Source: Lachnospiraceae bacterium
GTDB taxonomy: Bacteria > Bacillota > Clostridia > Lachnospirales > Lachnospiraceae
Direction: 5' to 3'
DNA length: 56,646 nt
Assembly: GCA_014804265.1 (NCBI GenBank)
Contig: JAAVAC010000047.1
Coordinates: 1-56,646, forward strand
The notes beneath the pieces are model-generated. The model was not told the origin of the DNA, did not search any database, and was given only the letters and a program-made list of their open reading frames with translations. Position 1 is the stretch's first letter, and each line of letters begins with the position of its first letter. The position numbers were made by a program, and so were the translations under genes. Of the stretch, positions 7,799 through 15,307 are shown piece by piece.

Positions 7799-8384
7799 AG
7801 AAAAATACAAAAAAGCATTTTCGGCAGTTTGCCCATCTAACGAATTTTCTTTGGAGGTAGAAAAAATGAAAAAAATAAATAGACAGAATATCTTTAAAAC
7901 AATGGCTGCTTCTATTGCGGTCTGCATGATCTTTATGGCGAGCGCTACAGTTGCGTATGCCATGGATGTAGGCGGAATTCAGCGCACGATTCAGTTATGG
8001 ATTCACGGAGATTGTACGAATGCGACTATTCAGTTTGACGGAGACGGAACTTATAGTATGGAGTATACGGATGCTGACGGAAATGAGCAGTTTATGGGTG
8101 GCGGCGGTGTCGCAATTGCAGATGACGGTAGTGAAATACCTTTATCAGAGGAAGAACTCATGGAGGAGCTGATGGCACCGGATGTGGAATATGAAGAGGA
8201 TGGTTCTGTTTGGGTTTATTGGATGGATCAGAAAATTGACATTACAGATAAATTTGAAGATGGTGTCTGCTATGTGAAACTGGTAAAGGGCAAAGAGACC
8301 TTGTATATGACGGTAAAATACAAAGGCGGTTATGCAACGGGCAATCATAAATATCCGGACCCTAAGGAGTGGAGCGCCAATTAA
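7788..8384 (+). CDS. Membrane-anchored anti-sigma-like protein
   Basis: A 198-residue protein with a short N-terminal part (residues 1-36), one transmembrane segment at about 37-58 (FKTMAASIAVCMIFMASATVAYA) and an acidic extracellular domain of about 140 residues. This layout and the 11-base overlap with the ECF sigma gene suggest an anti-sigma factor that releases sigma on an outside signal. No zinc-finger anti-sigma motif is seen. The outer domain has strand-rich repeats around DGDGTYSMEYTDADGNEQF but I do not recognise its family. Start supported by AAGGAGG at about 7771. Confidence 0.6.
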   Translation: MTNKEKYKKAFSAVCPSNEFSLEVEKMKKINRQNIFKTMAASIAVCMIFMASATVAYAMDVGGIQRTIQLWIHGDCTNATIQFDGDGTYSMEYTDADGNEQFMGGGGVAIADDGSEIPLSEEELMEELMAPDVEYEEDGSVWVYWMDQKIDITDKFEDGVCYVKLVKGKETLYMTVKYKGGYATGNHKYPDPKEWSAN

Positions 8385-8414
8385 AATGGAATAGAGCTGG
8401 GCGCACATTAATTA

Positions 8415-8667
8415 CTGCTGTAACACGGAAATCAATTTTCAGTCAGAGGTTCTCGCCGCAGGCATTGGGACGGGCTCCACGCTGAGCATATTTCTACGTC
8501 GCCACGCTTTCGCTCTATAAAAACGCAACAGTGCTAAGCTCGAAAGTACCTCGCTAAGCGCTGGCATTTTTATAAGGGCTCCTTTAGAAAATATGCTCAG
8601 CGTGGAGCCCGTCCCAATGCCTGCGGCGAGAACCTCTGACTGAAAATTGATTTCCGTGCTGCTGTAA
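8415..8667. mobile_element. Inverted-repeat element, copy 1, with 9-bp flanking direct repeats
   Basis: Left arm 8424-8496 and right arm 8585-8658 are complementary over about 73 bases with a single one-base length difference in a T run. Both outer ends abut the same 9-mer, CTGCTGTAA (8415-8423 and 8659-8667), in direct orientation, as a target-site duplication would. Between the arms lies a core of about 88 nt with CACGCTTTCGCTCT at 8503-8516 and an inner stem TATAAAAA/TTTTTATA. Related cores occur at 27459, 47674 and 48963. It has no open frame worth calling. It lies between the anti-sigma-like gene and a toxin-antitoxin pair and fills this intergenic space. Confidence 0.8.
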
Positions 8668-8730
8668 AATCTGCCGTTGAATTTCACATCAAATCAGGGT
8701 ATACTAAAGGCAGGAAAGGAGAATGTGATT

Positions 8731-8991
8731 ATGCCTAATATTAAACCAATCTCTGATTTGAGAAACTACAGTGATGTGCTCCGTGATGTATCTGTCGGTG
8801 CGCCCGTCTTTCTTACTAAAAACGGACGTGGGCGCTATGCGATTATTGACATACAGGACTATGAAAAAACACGGGCGACCCTCAAGCTTATGGGTGAACT
8901 TGCAAAAGGGAAAAAATCAGGAGAGGAAAAGGGATGGCTTTCGTCCTCGGATGTGAGAGCACATTTCAAGGTAAAGGCGAATGAAGAATAA
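8731..8991 (+). CDS. Phd/YefM-type antitoxin
   Basis: An 86-residue protein beginning MPNIKPISDLRNYSDVL, with APVFLTKNGRGRYAIIDIQDYE, the pattern of Phd/YefM antitoxins (x-x-x-R-x-N-x-x, then P-V-x-x-T-K-N-G-R-x-x-x-V-x). Such proteins bind their toxin with a flexible C-terminus and repress their own promoter with the N-terminal fold. The start at 8731 has AAGGAG nine bases upstream; a longer frame from 8677 would begin next to the inverted-repeat element. The toxin gene overlaps its last 11 bases. Confidence 0.85.
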   Translation: MPNIKPISDLRNYSDVLRDVSVGAPVFLTKNGRGRYAIIDIQDYEKTRATLKLMGELAKGKKSGEEKGWLSSSDVRAHFKVKANEE

Positions 8992-9319
8992 TATCCACTA
9001 CTCCCCGGAAGCCCAGAACGACCTTGACGAAATCTGGAAGTATATTTCTTTTGAGTTATGCAATCCGCAGGCCGCAGAAAACAGCGTAAACAAGATCATG
9101 GACACTGTTGACGAACTGGAAAATTTTTCAGAAATTGGCGTCCCGCTGTCCTCTGTGACAGATGTGGAAAGTGATTACCGTTTTCTGGTTAGTGGAAATT
9201 ATATGGTTTTCTACCGTGTGATTCTGCAAGACGTTTATATTGACCGTGTTCTGTATGGCAGACGAGATTACCTTCGTATTCTGTTTCCTGATTTGTCACA
9301 GAACGACAACGAAGGATGA
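8981..9319 (+). CDS. RelE/ParE-family toxin
   Basis: A 112-residue protein starting NNIHYSPEAQNDLDEIWKYI, with the C-terminal strand FLVSGNYMVFYRV and DRVLYGRRDYLRILF. These are the marks of the RelE/ParE toxin fold, in which ParE members poison DNA gyrase and RelE members cut mRNA on the ribosome. The ending RVLYGRRDY is more ParE-like, but which target it has cannot be told from sequence. Its start overlaps the antitoxin gene. Genes of this type are frequent cargo of clostridial conjugative elements, and conjugation-gene scars follow directly. Confidence 0.85.
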   Translation: MKNNIHYSPEAQNDLDEIWKYISFELCNPQAAENSVNKIMDTVDELENFSEIGVPLSSVTDVESDYRFLVSGNYMVFYRVILQDVYIDRVLYGRRDYLRILFPDLSQNDNEG

Positions 9320-9339
9320 AACAAAATATAATAATTATG

Positions 9340-9396
9340 AAACTGCTGGCTGATGCTGGCAGTTTTCTTTATTCAGGCGCTTTGACAGCGTTTTTT
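9340..9396 (+). terminator. Two hairpin terminators in tandem
   Basis: The first stem pairs AAACTGC at 9340 with GCAGTTT at 9359 and ends in TTTTCTTT. The second pairs CGCT with AGCG and ends in TTTTTT at 9391. They lie just after the toxin gene and would isolate it from the conjugation-gene scar downstream. Confidence 0.6.
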
Positions 9397-9439
9397 ATTA
9401 CTTCGGGCCAAGTTGGCCTGAAGGGGGAAGGAGGATTTT

Positions 9440-9493
9440 TTGACATATGTGCCAGTACCCAAAGACTTAAACCGTATCAAGATTCTAAGATGA
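9440..9493 (+). pseudogene. PrgI-like conjugation protein, N-terminal scar
   Basis: After a strong ribosome site (GGGGGAAGGAGG at 9423-9434) a TTG codon opens T-Y-V-P-V-P-K-D-L-N-R-I-K, which matches the conserved start of PrgI-family proteins of Firmicutes conjugative elements (M-x-Y-V-P-V-P-K-D-L). The frame stops after 17 codons because unrelated sequence is joined on. The intact protein has about 130 residues and belongs to the mating-channel gene set next to VirB4. Confidence 0.55.
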
Positions 9494-9639
9494 TTCAAAT
9501 TCAACTCATGAAAGAAATGGATTTAACCAAGAAATAAATGCAGAGAGATATTAAGGAACTGCAGGAAAACGGAGTGCTTGGAAGAGAAGGATATAACAGG
9601 AACGGGCATTGGGTGATAAAGAGGTATGGGGAACAATAA
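9478..9639 (+). pseudogene. C-terminal scar of a winged-helix protein (Schlafen/RecG-like type)
   Basis: The frame reads DSKMIQIQLMKEMDLTKK, a stop at 9535, then MQRDIKELQENGVLGREG and NGHWVIKRYGEQ. This is the winged helix that ends many ATP-binding (AlbA_2, Schlafen-like) regulators, usually x-T-x-R-T-I-Q-R-D-I-K-E-L-Q-E-N-G. Only the last 50 residues remain and an in-frame TAA splits them. It is fused directly to the PrgI scar, so the junction near 9475 marks a deletion end point. Confidence 0.55.
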
Positions 9640-9734
9640 AAACAAAGGAATATTTGAAAACTAGATAAGTATCAATAAAAGAAAATGAAAAGCATGACAA
9701 TAGAAAGCTTGTTTTAAGAACTCAAAGGTTCTTG

Positions 9735-9763
9735 TTGTAACTAGAAAAAGTAGATGATATAAT
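9735..9763 (+). promoter_or_regulatory. Sigma-A type promoter before the structured RNA
   Basis: TTGTAA at 9735-9740 and TATAAT at 9758-9763 with a 17-bp spacer. A start about 7 bases later would fall at 9770, just before the GTGTGAG at 9774 that opens the structured region. Confidence 0.5.
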
Positions 9764-9773
9764 ATTTTTTAAG

Positions 9774-10008
9774 GTGTGAGCTGCGAAATCAGCTATGCTG
9801 ATTTTCATTAGCAAGCGAAAGAAATTCTACAAGCTTTGGTAAGCTGATAACAATAAGGTAGGAAAATCCTATCAGGTAAGGTCTGACCAACCACCTGTAC
9901 CGAGTCCTTGGAAGCGAGGCAGTGATGCCAGGTTTAAGTGTAGGACAGGGAGTAACAGAGCTGAAACGAAAGTGAATAGGATATCGCGGGAATACAAGGG
10001 AAAGACAT
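9774..10008 (+). mobile_element. Structured RNA, probably the 5' (domain I) part of a group II intron
   Basis: The segment opens GTGTGAG, the type of 5' end found in bacterial group II introns, and contains a run of short hairpins (ATCAGC/GCTGAT, AGCTT/AAGCT, GGCAGTGATGCC, CCTGT/ACAGG) separated by GAAA-rich joints, as in intron domain I. No reverse transcriptase frame, domain V or 3' end was found downstream, so it would be a truncated, inactive copy. From 9640 to 10303 I see no convincing protein gene. The alternative is a free-standing small RNA driven by the promoter at 9735. The identity rests on recollection of family appearance rather than a covariance search. Confidence 0.45.
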
Positions 10009-10064
10009 CCTTTGTTTTTAGTACACTATAATATATTTGACGTGAATCAGGATACACTTGTGCA

Positions 10065-10289
10065 GTGATTAAATTATCTTCGCAAGCAGGAAGAAAAATT
10101 TCAAGATTTCCATATATCCTCACATTAAATCGGGATAAGATAGAAAATGAGGAACGTAAGAAACTTATTAAAATGGATATTGATTCACACTGTGTAGCTG
10201 CTTTTACAAAGGATAAAAAATTCTTAGGAAGAAGTTATCAGGAAAGCGTTTGTGCTAAAGAACGGCGAGAAAATACAGGTATGAAGTAA
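10065..10289 (+). CDS. Doubtful small reading frame
   Basis: A 74-codon frame from a GTG without a convincing ribosome site. The product is basic (many K and R) and I recognise no family; DIDSHCVAAFTKDKKFLGRSYQES may be a fragment of a larger lost protein. It sits between the structured RNA and the DUF262 gene, whose ribosome site lies just after its stop. More likely a remnant than a working gene. Confidence 0.25.
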   Translation: MIKLSSQAGRKISRFPYILTLNRDKIENEERKKLIKMDIDSHCVAAFTKDKKFLGRSYQESVCAKERRENTGMK

Positions 10290-10303
10290 GGAGGTATAGT
10301 CAT

Positions 10304-11569
10304 ATGGCTGTGGAAGATAAAATCGTTTATACAACACAGAAGGACTTTCCGTTATCGACAATAAGAGAAATGTTCGATGATGGGGATATTGTTACGGATC
10401 CGGACTATCAGAGAGATTTTGTTTATACACAAAAGCAGTCCTCTAAACTGATAGAGTCCATGTTGATTGGCATACCGATACCAACAGTATATCTATGCCA
10501 AGAAAATGATGAAACATGGAGTGTCATTGATGGGCAGCAGAGAATAACATCATTTGTATTCTACCTTGAGAATAAATTTCCGCTTTCTGGACTTACGGAA
10601 TTAAAAGAATTGAACGGTCTGTATTTTAAGGATATGGATAAGCCCTTACAGAAAAAATTAAAATCCTCATCTTTGAATGCAATTTGCATTCTGAAGGAAT
10701 CGCAGGAACTTAAGTATGAGATTTTTGCGAGATTGAATCAAGGTGCGATTTCCTTGAAACCGCAGGAACTCCGCAATTGTATATATCGTGGCAGCTATAA
10801 TAGAATGCTGGAAGATTTGGCTGGCAACAAATATCTGCCGATATTATTTCACGATGAAAATAAGAGAAAGCAGTATCAAGAAAGAATACTTCGTTTCTTT
10901 GCACTCCGTAACTTTACGGATTATAAGTCATCTATCATGAAAACGATGAATGACTATATGTTTGTGCATCAAAATGCAGATGATGCGGAAATAACTGACT
11001 GCAGGGCCTTGTTTAACAAAACGATTGATATCATAAAACAGATACTCGGTGATACTGCATTTTTTGCTGTGAATAGGGATAATGGTAAGGTTATAGGAAA
11101 GTTTAGCGGATCCGTTTATGATTCAATTATTATTCCGTTTTCATTTTTCAATAACCACGACCTCATGGCTCATGCTGATGAAATCAGAAAAGCTATCGAG
11201 GATTTGAAACTTAATAATAAGCAATACCGTGAAGATACATATGTCGCAACTGGTTCCCGTAAGAGAGTTCTCGGCAGAATATTTACCGTATATAATCTAC
11301 TGACAAAGATTACTGGCAGTTATGGAAGTGATGATGGCAACAGGGCATTTTCGGACAGCGTAAAGAAAGAGTTATTCCATCCGGGATATATCTGCTCGTG
11401 GTGCAATAATGAAATCTTGAGTATTGATGATGCGGAGGTTGACCATATCATACCGTTCTCTCAGGGTGGCAAGACGGACATTTCCAATGCACAGTTGCTC
11501 CATAGGCACTGCAACCGTGAAAAGAGCGATGCGATGGATGATGAGAATTTTGAAGACGAGGAAGAATGA
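10304..11569 (+). CDS. DUF262 (GmrS-like/ParB-fold) nuclease with C-terminal HNH domain
   Basis: A 421-residue cytoplasmic protein. Residues 1-110 form the DUF262 domain, with DPDYQRDFVYTQKQSSKLIES and the nucleotide-binding signature VIDGQQRITSF. The C-terminal 50 residues form an HNH nuclease: CSWCNNE, then EVDHIIPFSQGG, N-A-Q-L-L and HCNREKS, with zinc-type cysteine pairs. DUF262 proteins combined with nuclease domains belong to type IV-like restriction systems such as GmrSD that attack modified phage DNA. Start supported by GGAGG just upstream. Neighbouring toxin-antitoxin and Fic genes fit a defence role, which is inferred. Confidence 0.85.
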   Translation: MAVEDKIVYTTQKDFPLSTIREMFDDGDIVTDPDYQRDFVYTQKQSSKLIESMLIGIPIPTVYLCQENDETWSVIDGQQRITSFVFYLENKFPLSGLTELKELNGLYFKDMDKPLQKKLKSSSLNAICILKESQELKYEIFARLNQGAISLKPQELRNCIYRGSYNRMLEDLAGNKYLPILFHDENKRKQYQERILRFFALRNFTDYKSSIMKTMNDYMFVHQNADDAEITDCRALFNKTIDIIKQILGDTAFFAVNRDNGKVIGKFSGSVYDSIIIPFSFFNNHDLMAHADEIRKAIEDLKLNNKQYREDTYVATGSRKRVLGRIFTVYNLLTKITGSYGSDDGNRAFSDSVKKELFHPGYICSWCNNEILSIDDAEVDHIIPFSQGGKTDISNAQLLHRHCNREKSDAMDDENFEDEEE

Positions 11570-11584
11570 CGAGGTGTGAATAGT

Positions 11585-11788
11585 ATGATAGATGGTCCAA
11601 GTTTTAATTCTTCTAAAAAAGTTATAACCGATAAGGATTGTATGTGTGAAGAGGAACTTACATCATATATGGATAAAGAAATGGGATACCTGCATGAGCG
11701 AATCAATCTTCTTAGACTTTTCACATCAGGGAATGTTGGATTTAGGGATGTTTTTTCAAATATACTTTTACTGTTATGGGATTTATAA
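11585..11788 (+). CDS. Small protein of unknown family after the DUF262-HNH gene
   Basis: A 67-residue acidic protein starting MIDGPSFNSSKKVITDKDCMCEEEL. The ATG at 11585 has GAGGTG upstream; it begins 16 bases after the nuclease gene, so co-expression is likely. The helical middle (SYMDKEMGYLHERINLLRLF) is followed by an abrupt hydrophobic end (ILLLLWDL), which suggests that the frame may be a truncated version of a longer helical protein. No function is assigned. Confidence 0.45.
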   Translation: MIDGPSFNSSKKVITDKDCMCEEELTSYMDKEMGYLHERINLLRLFTSGNVGFRDVFSNILLLLWDL

Positions 11789-11928
11789 ATAATACAATTG
11801 ACCATTGTAGCCACAACCAAATGCGGAATACGATTTCAACTTCACTTTTTACTTTAACTAAATCAGAAATTTTTGTTTAACGGTTATAAGTGCTATAGAT
11901 ATAATGTAAGTATAGGAAGGAAATAAAT

Positions 11929-12534
11929 ATGACACTTAAAAATAAATTAGGCATTATGAATTCGACGGAGCTTGCGCGAACCGAAGAAAAAATGAGCAAA
12001 AAGAAAGCTCTTGAATTGTTTGAAAGTGGTTATTTGGATAATTTAGAAGCTGGAACATATAAAACGCTTGCAGAAATTCATAAGTATCTGTTTGGTGAAA
12101 TTTACGAGTTTGCAGGAAAATTGAGAAATGTGAATATTGCAAAAAATAATTTCAGATTTGCACCGGTTATATATTTGCAGGCTGCTTTAGAAAATATAGA
12201 CAAAATGCCACAATCTACTTTTGATGAAATTGTTGAAAAGTATGTTGAGATGAATGTGGCACATCCTTTCCGGGAAGGTAATGGTCGTAGTACAAGAATC
12301 TGGTTTGATCTTATTTTGAAAAAGGAAATAGGTCAAGTTATTGATTGGAGTAAAGTAGATAAGGACGATTACCTTCTTGCAATGGAGAGAAGTCCAATCA
12401 GGGATATTGAAATCAAACATCTTTTGAAGCAGGCTCTCACAGAAAAAATCAGCGATAGAGAAGTATATATGAAAGGTATTGACTATAGCTATTACTACGA
12501 GGGATATGCTGTTTATAAAATGGAAGAATTATAA
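11929..12534 (+). CDS. Fic-domain AMP-transferase, class III layout
   Basis: A 201-residue protein with the full Fic motif HPFREGNGRSTR (catalytic His, phosphate-binding GNGR) at about residues 112-123. Fic enzymes transfer AMP from ATP to target proteins. The C-terminus reads YSYYYEGYAVYK, which fits the inhibitory motif S/T-x-x-x-E-G/N; when this lies in the same protein at its C-terminal end the enzyme is class III and is restrained by its own helix. It has no separate antitoxin gene of the FicA/VbhA kind beside it. Start supported by AGGAAGG. The target cannot be told from sequence. Confidence 0.88.
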   Translation: MTLKNKLGIMNSTELARTEEKMSKKKALELFESGYLDNLEAGTYKTLAEIHKYLFGEIYEFAGKLRNVNIAKNNFRFAPVIYLQAALENIDKMPQSTFDEIVEKYVEMNVAHPFREGNGRSTRIWFDLILKKEIGQVIDWSKVDKDDYLLAMERSPIRDIEIKHLLKQALTEKISDREVYMKGIDYSYYYEGYAVYKMEEL

Positions 12535-12710
12535 TTCTACCGTTTTATAACTTCTGAGGGCGGCAGAAGTGAAATAAGAGGATTGCCGCTCCGTGTCATT
12601 CTCTGATACTAGGGATAAATTATGAAAACGGATAAGTTGACTGATGATGAAATTTATTTCAAAATGTGGTCATAAGAAGTAACCAAAAGAAGAAAGGATG
12701 TGAAAATAAT

Positions 12711-12983
12711 ATGCACAATTATGCAATTCTTAGAAATAGCGGAGAATATACAATATTTCAATTTAATAATCAAATAATCCGTTTTGTTACATCTTCCAAG
12801 TTAGAAAGATATACGAAAGTTATAGAGTGGGATCATGGATATTTGGTAGTGATGGCAAAGTACAGAAATTTGGATGAAGTAGAGGAATATATTGATTTGA
12901 TTCCGATACTTCAAAATCTATACTATGATACAGATGCTTTTTTAGAACCTATAAAGGAAGTGAGGATTGAATATGCAGCTTGA
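12711..12983 (+). CDS. DUF6061-like small protein
   Basis: A 90-residue protein, NYAILRNSGEYTIFQFNNQI at its start and a tyrosine- and aspartate-rich end (DLIPILQNLYYDTDAFL). I place it in DUF6061 by general likeness, a family of unknown role found in mobile regions of Firmicutes. The ATG at 12711 follows an AAAGGATGTG site; a frame from 12666 is less likely. Its end overlaps the next gene by 11 bases, so the three genes 12711-13477 form one small operon. Between 12535 and 12710 only an 18-codon frame at 12622 is seen. Confidence 0.55.
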   Translation: MHNYAILRNSGEYTIFQFNNQIIRFVTSSKLERYTKVIEWDHGYLVVMAKYRNLDEVEEYIDLIPILQNLYYDTDAFLEPIKEVRIEYAA

Positions 12984-13194
12984 TATTAAAGATATTGCAG
13001 ATAAGGCGGACATGATTATCAATGGATATGCTTTTACAAAAGATAATGAACGTGTGCGTGTACTAAATCTTAATTGTATAAACCATGCAGCTGTTATTTT
13101 AAATGACAAAATCGTAGAAACCAATATGGACGATGTTGAGAATGAGATTGTTATGGATTATTACAATCATAATAAACAATTTATGGAGGAATAG
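12973..13194 (+). CDS. Small conserved-looking protein of unknown function
   Basis: A 73-residue protein, start QLDIKDIADKADMIINGYAFTK, with alternating hydrophobic strands and a short acidic helix at the end (DDVENEIVMDYYNHNK). GAGGA lies six bases before the ATG at 12973. It overlaps the DUF6061-like gene and precedes the DUF4160-like gene by one base. The style recalls the first component of DUF4160-linked pairs, but I cannot name a family. Confidence 0.5.
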   Translation: MQLDIKDIADKADMIINGYAFTKDNERVRVLNLNCINHAAVILNDKIVETNMDDVENEIVMDYYNHNKQFMEE

Positions 13195-13195
13195 A

Positions 13196-13477
13196 ATGCC
13201 GAAATATTATGAATTTAAGGTGTGCGGTTATTATTTGTATTATACGGCGAGTTGTGTAATAGAGGCAATGCATGTACATGCAAGTGATAGAAAGTTAACA
13301 GAAGCCGGTTCAGCGAAATTTTTTGTCAAAAGTAATGGAGATACTACCGTAGAAAGACAGGGCAAGCTTACAGAACGTGAGATTAGAAAAATAAGGGCAT
13401 TTATAAAAGAGCATTATAAAGAGATGTATTTAAAGTGGTTGGAAATAGCAGATACAGGATTCTACGGAGAAAAATAG
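13196..13477 (+). CDS. DUF4160-like protein
   Basis: A 93-residue protein beginning MPKYYEFKVCGYYLYYT, then MHVHASDRKLTEAGSAKFFVKSNGDT, which matches the DUF4160 pattern (H-x-H-V-x-A, then A-K-F-x-V-x-x-x-G). The C-terminal helix EREIRKIRAFIKEHYKEMYLKW is typical too. Members are often paired with small DUF2442-type partners and are suspected toxin-antitoxin components. After the stop, 13490-13545 shows a short relic frame (DEWKKELSYRVEEIYSL) and then only regulatory sequence up to larB. Confidence 0.65.
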   Translation: MPKYYEFKVCGYYLYYTASCVIEAMHVHASDRKLTEAGSAKFFVKSNGDTTVERQGKLTEREIRKIRAFIKEHYKEMYLKWLEIADTGFYGEK

Positions 13478-13592
13478 CGTTAATCCTAAAGATGAATGGA
13501 AAAAGGAATTATCATATCGAGTAGAAGAAATATATAGCCTATAAGTTAGACACAAACTTCGTGGATGTGGTGGTTCAGAACCAAAAGAAGAA

Positions 13593-13622
13593 TTGCCGAA
13601 AAACTCTTTTATATAGTATAAT
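13593..13622 (+). promoter_or_regulatory. Probable promoter of the lar-nik operon
   Basis: TTGCCG at 13593-13598 and a perfect TATAAT at 13617-13622, spacer 18 bp. The leader to larB is about 60 bases and A-rich; I see no riboswitch-like structure in it. Confidence 0.45.
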
Positions 13623-13687
13623 GAAAGCACTTCTTTTTAAAATAATAAAAATGGTAAAGTTTAAAACCGTTAGGAAAGAGGCACAAA

Positions 13688-14440
13688 ATGGAAACCAGGG
13701 AAATCTTAGAACAAGTAAGAAACGGAAAGCTCAGCGTGGAGGAGGCAGAACGACATTTCAAAAAGCAGCCTTTTGAGGAATTAGGCTATGCAAAGCTGGA
13801 TTCCCATAGAGAAGTCCGCTCCGGTTTCCCGGAAGTGATTTTTTGCAGCGGCAAGCCGGATGAATATCTGGTGTCCATCTACCAAAAGATGTATGAAGCA
13901 AATGGGGAAGTATTCGGTACGAGGGCAAATGCCCACCAGTTTGCAGCGGTAAAGACAGTGCTGCCCCAGGTAACCTATGATGAGATATCCCATATCCTTA
14001 AGATAGAAAAAAGGGACAAGGAAAGAACCGGGAAAATCGCTGTCTGCACCGCAGGGACAGCAGATATACCAGTGGCGGAGGAAGCTGCCCAGACAGCGGA
14101 ATTTTTTGGAGCCTGTGTAGAACGGATTTATGATATAGGGGTAAGCGGCATTCACAGGCTGTTCCAACGGTTGGACACCATACAGGAAGCCAATTGTATC
14201 GTGGCGGCTGCAGGCATGGAAGGAGCACTTGCCAGTGTTTTGGGAGGACTTGTGGAAAACCCTGTCATTGCGGTTCCTACTTCCATAGGATATGGCGCCA
14301 GCCTGCATGGGCTGTCGGCTTTGCTGACTATGATAAATTCCTGTGCCAACGGGATTGCGGTAGTAAATATCGACAACGGATACGGTGCGGGCTATATGGC
14401 GACACAGATTAACAGACTGGCTGTAAAAGGTAAGAAATAA
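13688..14440 (+). CDS. larB: LarB, pyridinium-3,5-biscarboxylic acid mononucleotide synthase
   Basis: A 250-residue protein of the PurE/AIR-carboxylase-like fold. Family work shows that LarB carboxylates nicotinic acid adenine dinucleotide at C5 and releases AMP, the first step to the nickel-pincer nucleotide. Visible marks are GFPEVIFCSGK, TAGTADIPVAEEAA and the phosphate-loop run VAAAGMEGALASVLGGL with VIAVPTSIGYG. Length is normal. larE starts one base after its stop. The larA racemase itself is not in the window, so the cofactor user must lie elsewhere. Confidence 0.95.
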   Translation: METREILEQVRNGKLSVEEAERHFKKQPFEELGYAKLDSHREVRSGFPEVIFCSGKPDEYLVSIYQKMYEANGEVFGTRANAHQFAAVKTVLPQVTYDEISHILKIEKRDKERTGKIAVCTAGTADIPVAEEAAQTAEFFGACVERIYDIGVSGIHRLFQRLDTIQEANCIVAAAGMEGALASVLGGLVENPVIAVPTSIGYGASLHGLSALLTMINSCANGIAVVNIDNGYGAGYMATQINRLAVKGKK

Positions 14441-14441
14441 T

Positions 14442-15263
14442 ATGGATTCATACGAAGAAAAATATAACAGGCTCCATGCCATGATGAAAGGATACGCACA
14501 ACAAAATGTGGCAGTTGCCTTTTCCGGGGGAGTCGACAGCAGCCTTTTGCTGAAAATGGCTGTGACATATGCAAAAGAACAGGGAACGATTGTCTATGGG
14601 ATTACAGCCGATACAGAGCTGCATCCGGCGGGCGATAGAAAAATTGCAGGGAAAGTAGCAAAAGAGGCAGGGGCAGAACATATTCTGCTAAAGCTAAAGG
14701 AACTGAAACAGGCGGATATCCTTCAAAATCCTGTTGACCGCTGCTATCGGTGCAAAAAATATCTCTTTGGGGAAATGAAGGAAAAGGCGCAGCGGTTAGG
14801 CGCTGCAATCTTAATGGAAGGAACAAATGCAGATGACCTTCGGGTATATCGTCCGGGAATCAGGGCAGTTGAGGAGCTGGGCATAAAAAGTCCTTTAAAG
14901 GAAGCCGGATTGACCAAAACAGAGGTGCGGAAGCTGGCTTCCCGATATGGCATATCTGTAGCGGACAGACCCTCAGCCCCATGTCTCGCTACCCGTTTTC
15001 CCTATGGAGAAACGTTGGCCCCTTTGAAGCTGAAACATGTGGAACAGGGAGAAGCATTTTTAAGGGCATTGGGATTATATAATGTCAGATTACGGGTACA
15101 CGGTGAAATAGCCCGTATTGAAGTGGACGAAGACTATATGGCCGGGCTTTTAGAAAAGAAAAGGGAAGTGGCGGCATATTTGAAGGAGCTGGGGTATTCC
15201 TATATCACGCTGGATTTGGAAGGCTTTCGTTCCGGAAGCATGGATATAGGAATCAGGAATTGA
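14442..15263 (+). CDS. larE: LarE, ATP-dependent sulfur transferase for nickel-pincer cofactor
   Basis: A 273-residue PP-loop enzyme (SGGVDSS at 28-34) that adenylates the pyridinium biscarboxylate and replaces carboxylate oxygen by sulfur. The protein has exactly three cysteines: C101 and C104 in DRCYRCKKYLF and C181 in SAPCLATRFPYGE. C181 matches the sacrificial Cys176 of Lactiplantibacillus LarE. The extra C-x-x-C suggests the version that binds a [4Fe-4S] cluster and uses a non-core sulfide repeatedly (inference). Spacing to larB is one base, to larC 44 bases. Confidence 0.93.
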   Translation: MDSYEEKYNRLHAMMKGYAQQNVAVAFSGGVDSSLLLKMAVTYAKEQGTIVYGITADTELHPAGDRKIAGKVAKEAGAEHILLKLKELKQADILQNPVDRCYRCKKYLFGEMKEKAQRLGAAILMEGTNADDLRVYRPGIRAVEELGIKSPLKEAGLTKTEVRKLASRYGISVADRPSAPCLATRFPYGETLAPLKLKHVEQGEAFLRALGLYNVRLRVHGEIARIEVDEDYMAGLLEKKREVAAYLKELGYSYITLDLEGFRSGSMDIGIRN

Positions 15264-15307
15264 ATTTTTCCAATAAGAATATAAGATAATAGCAAAAAGG
15301 AGAACAT

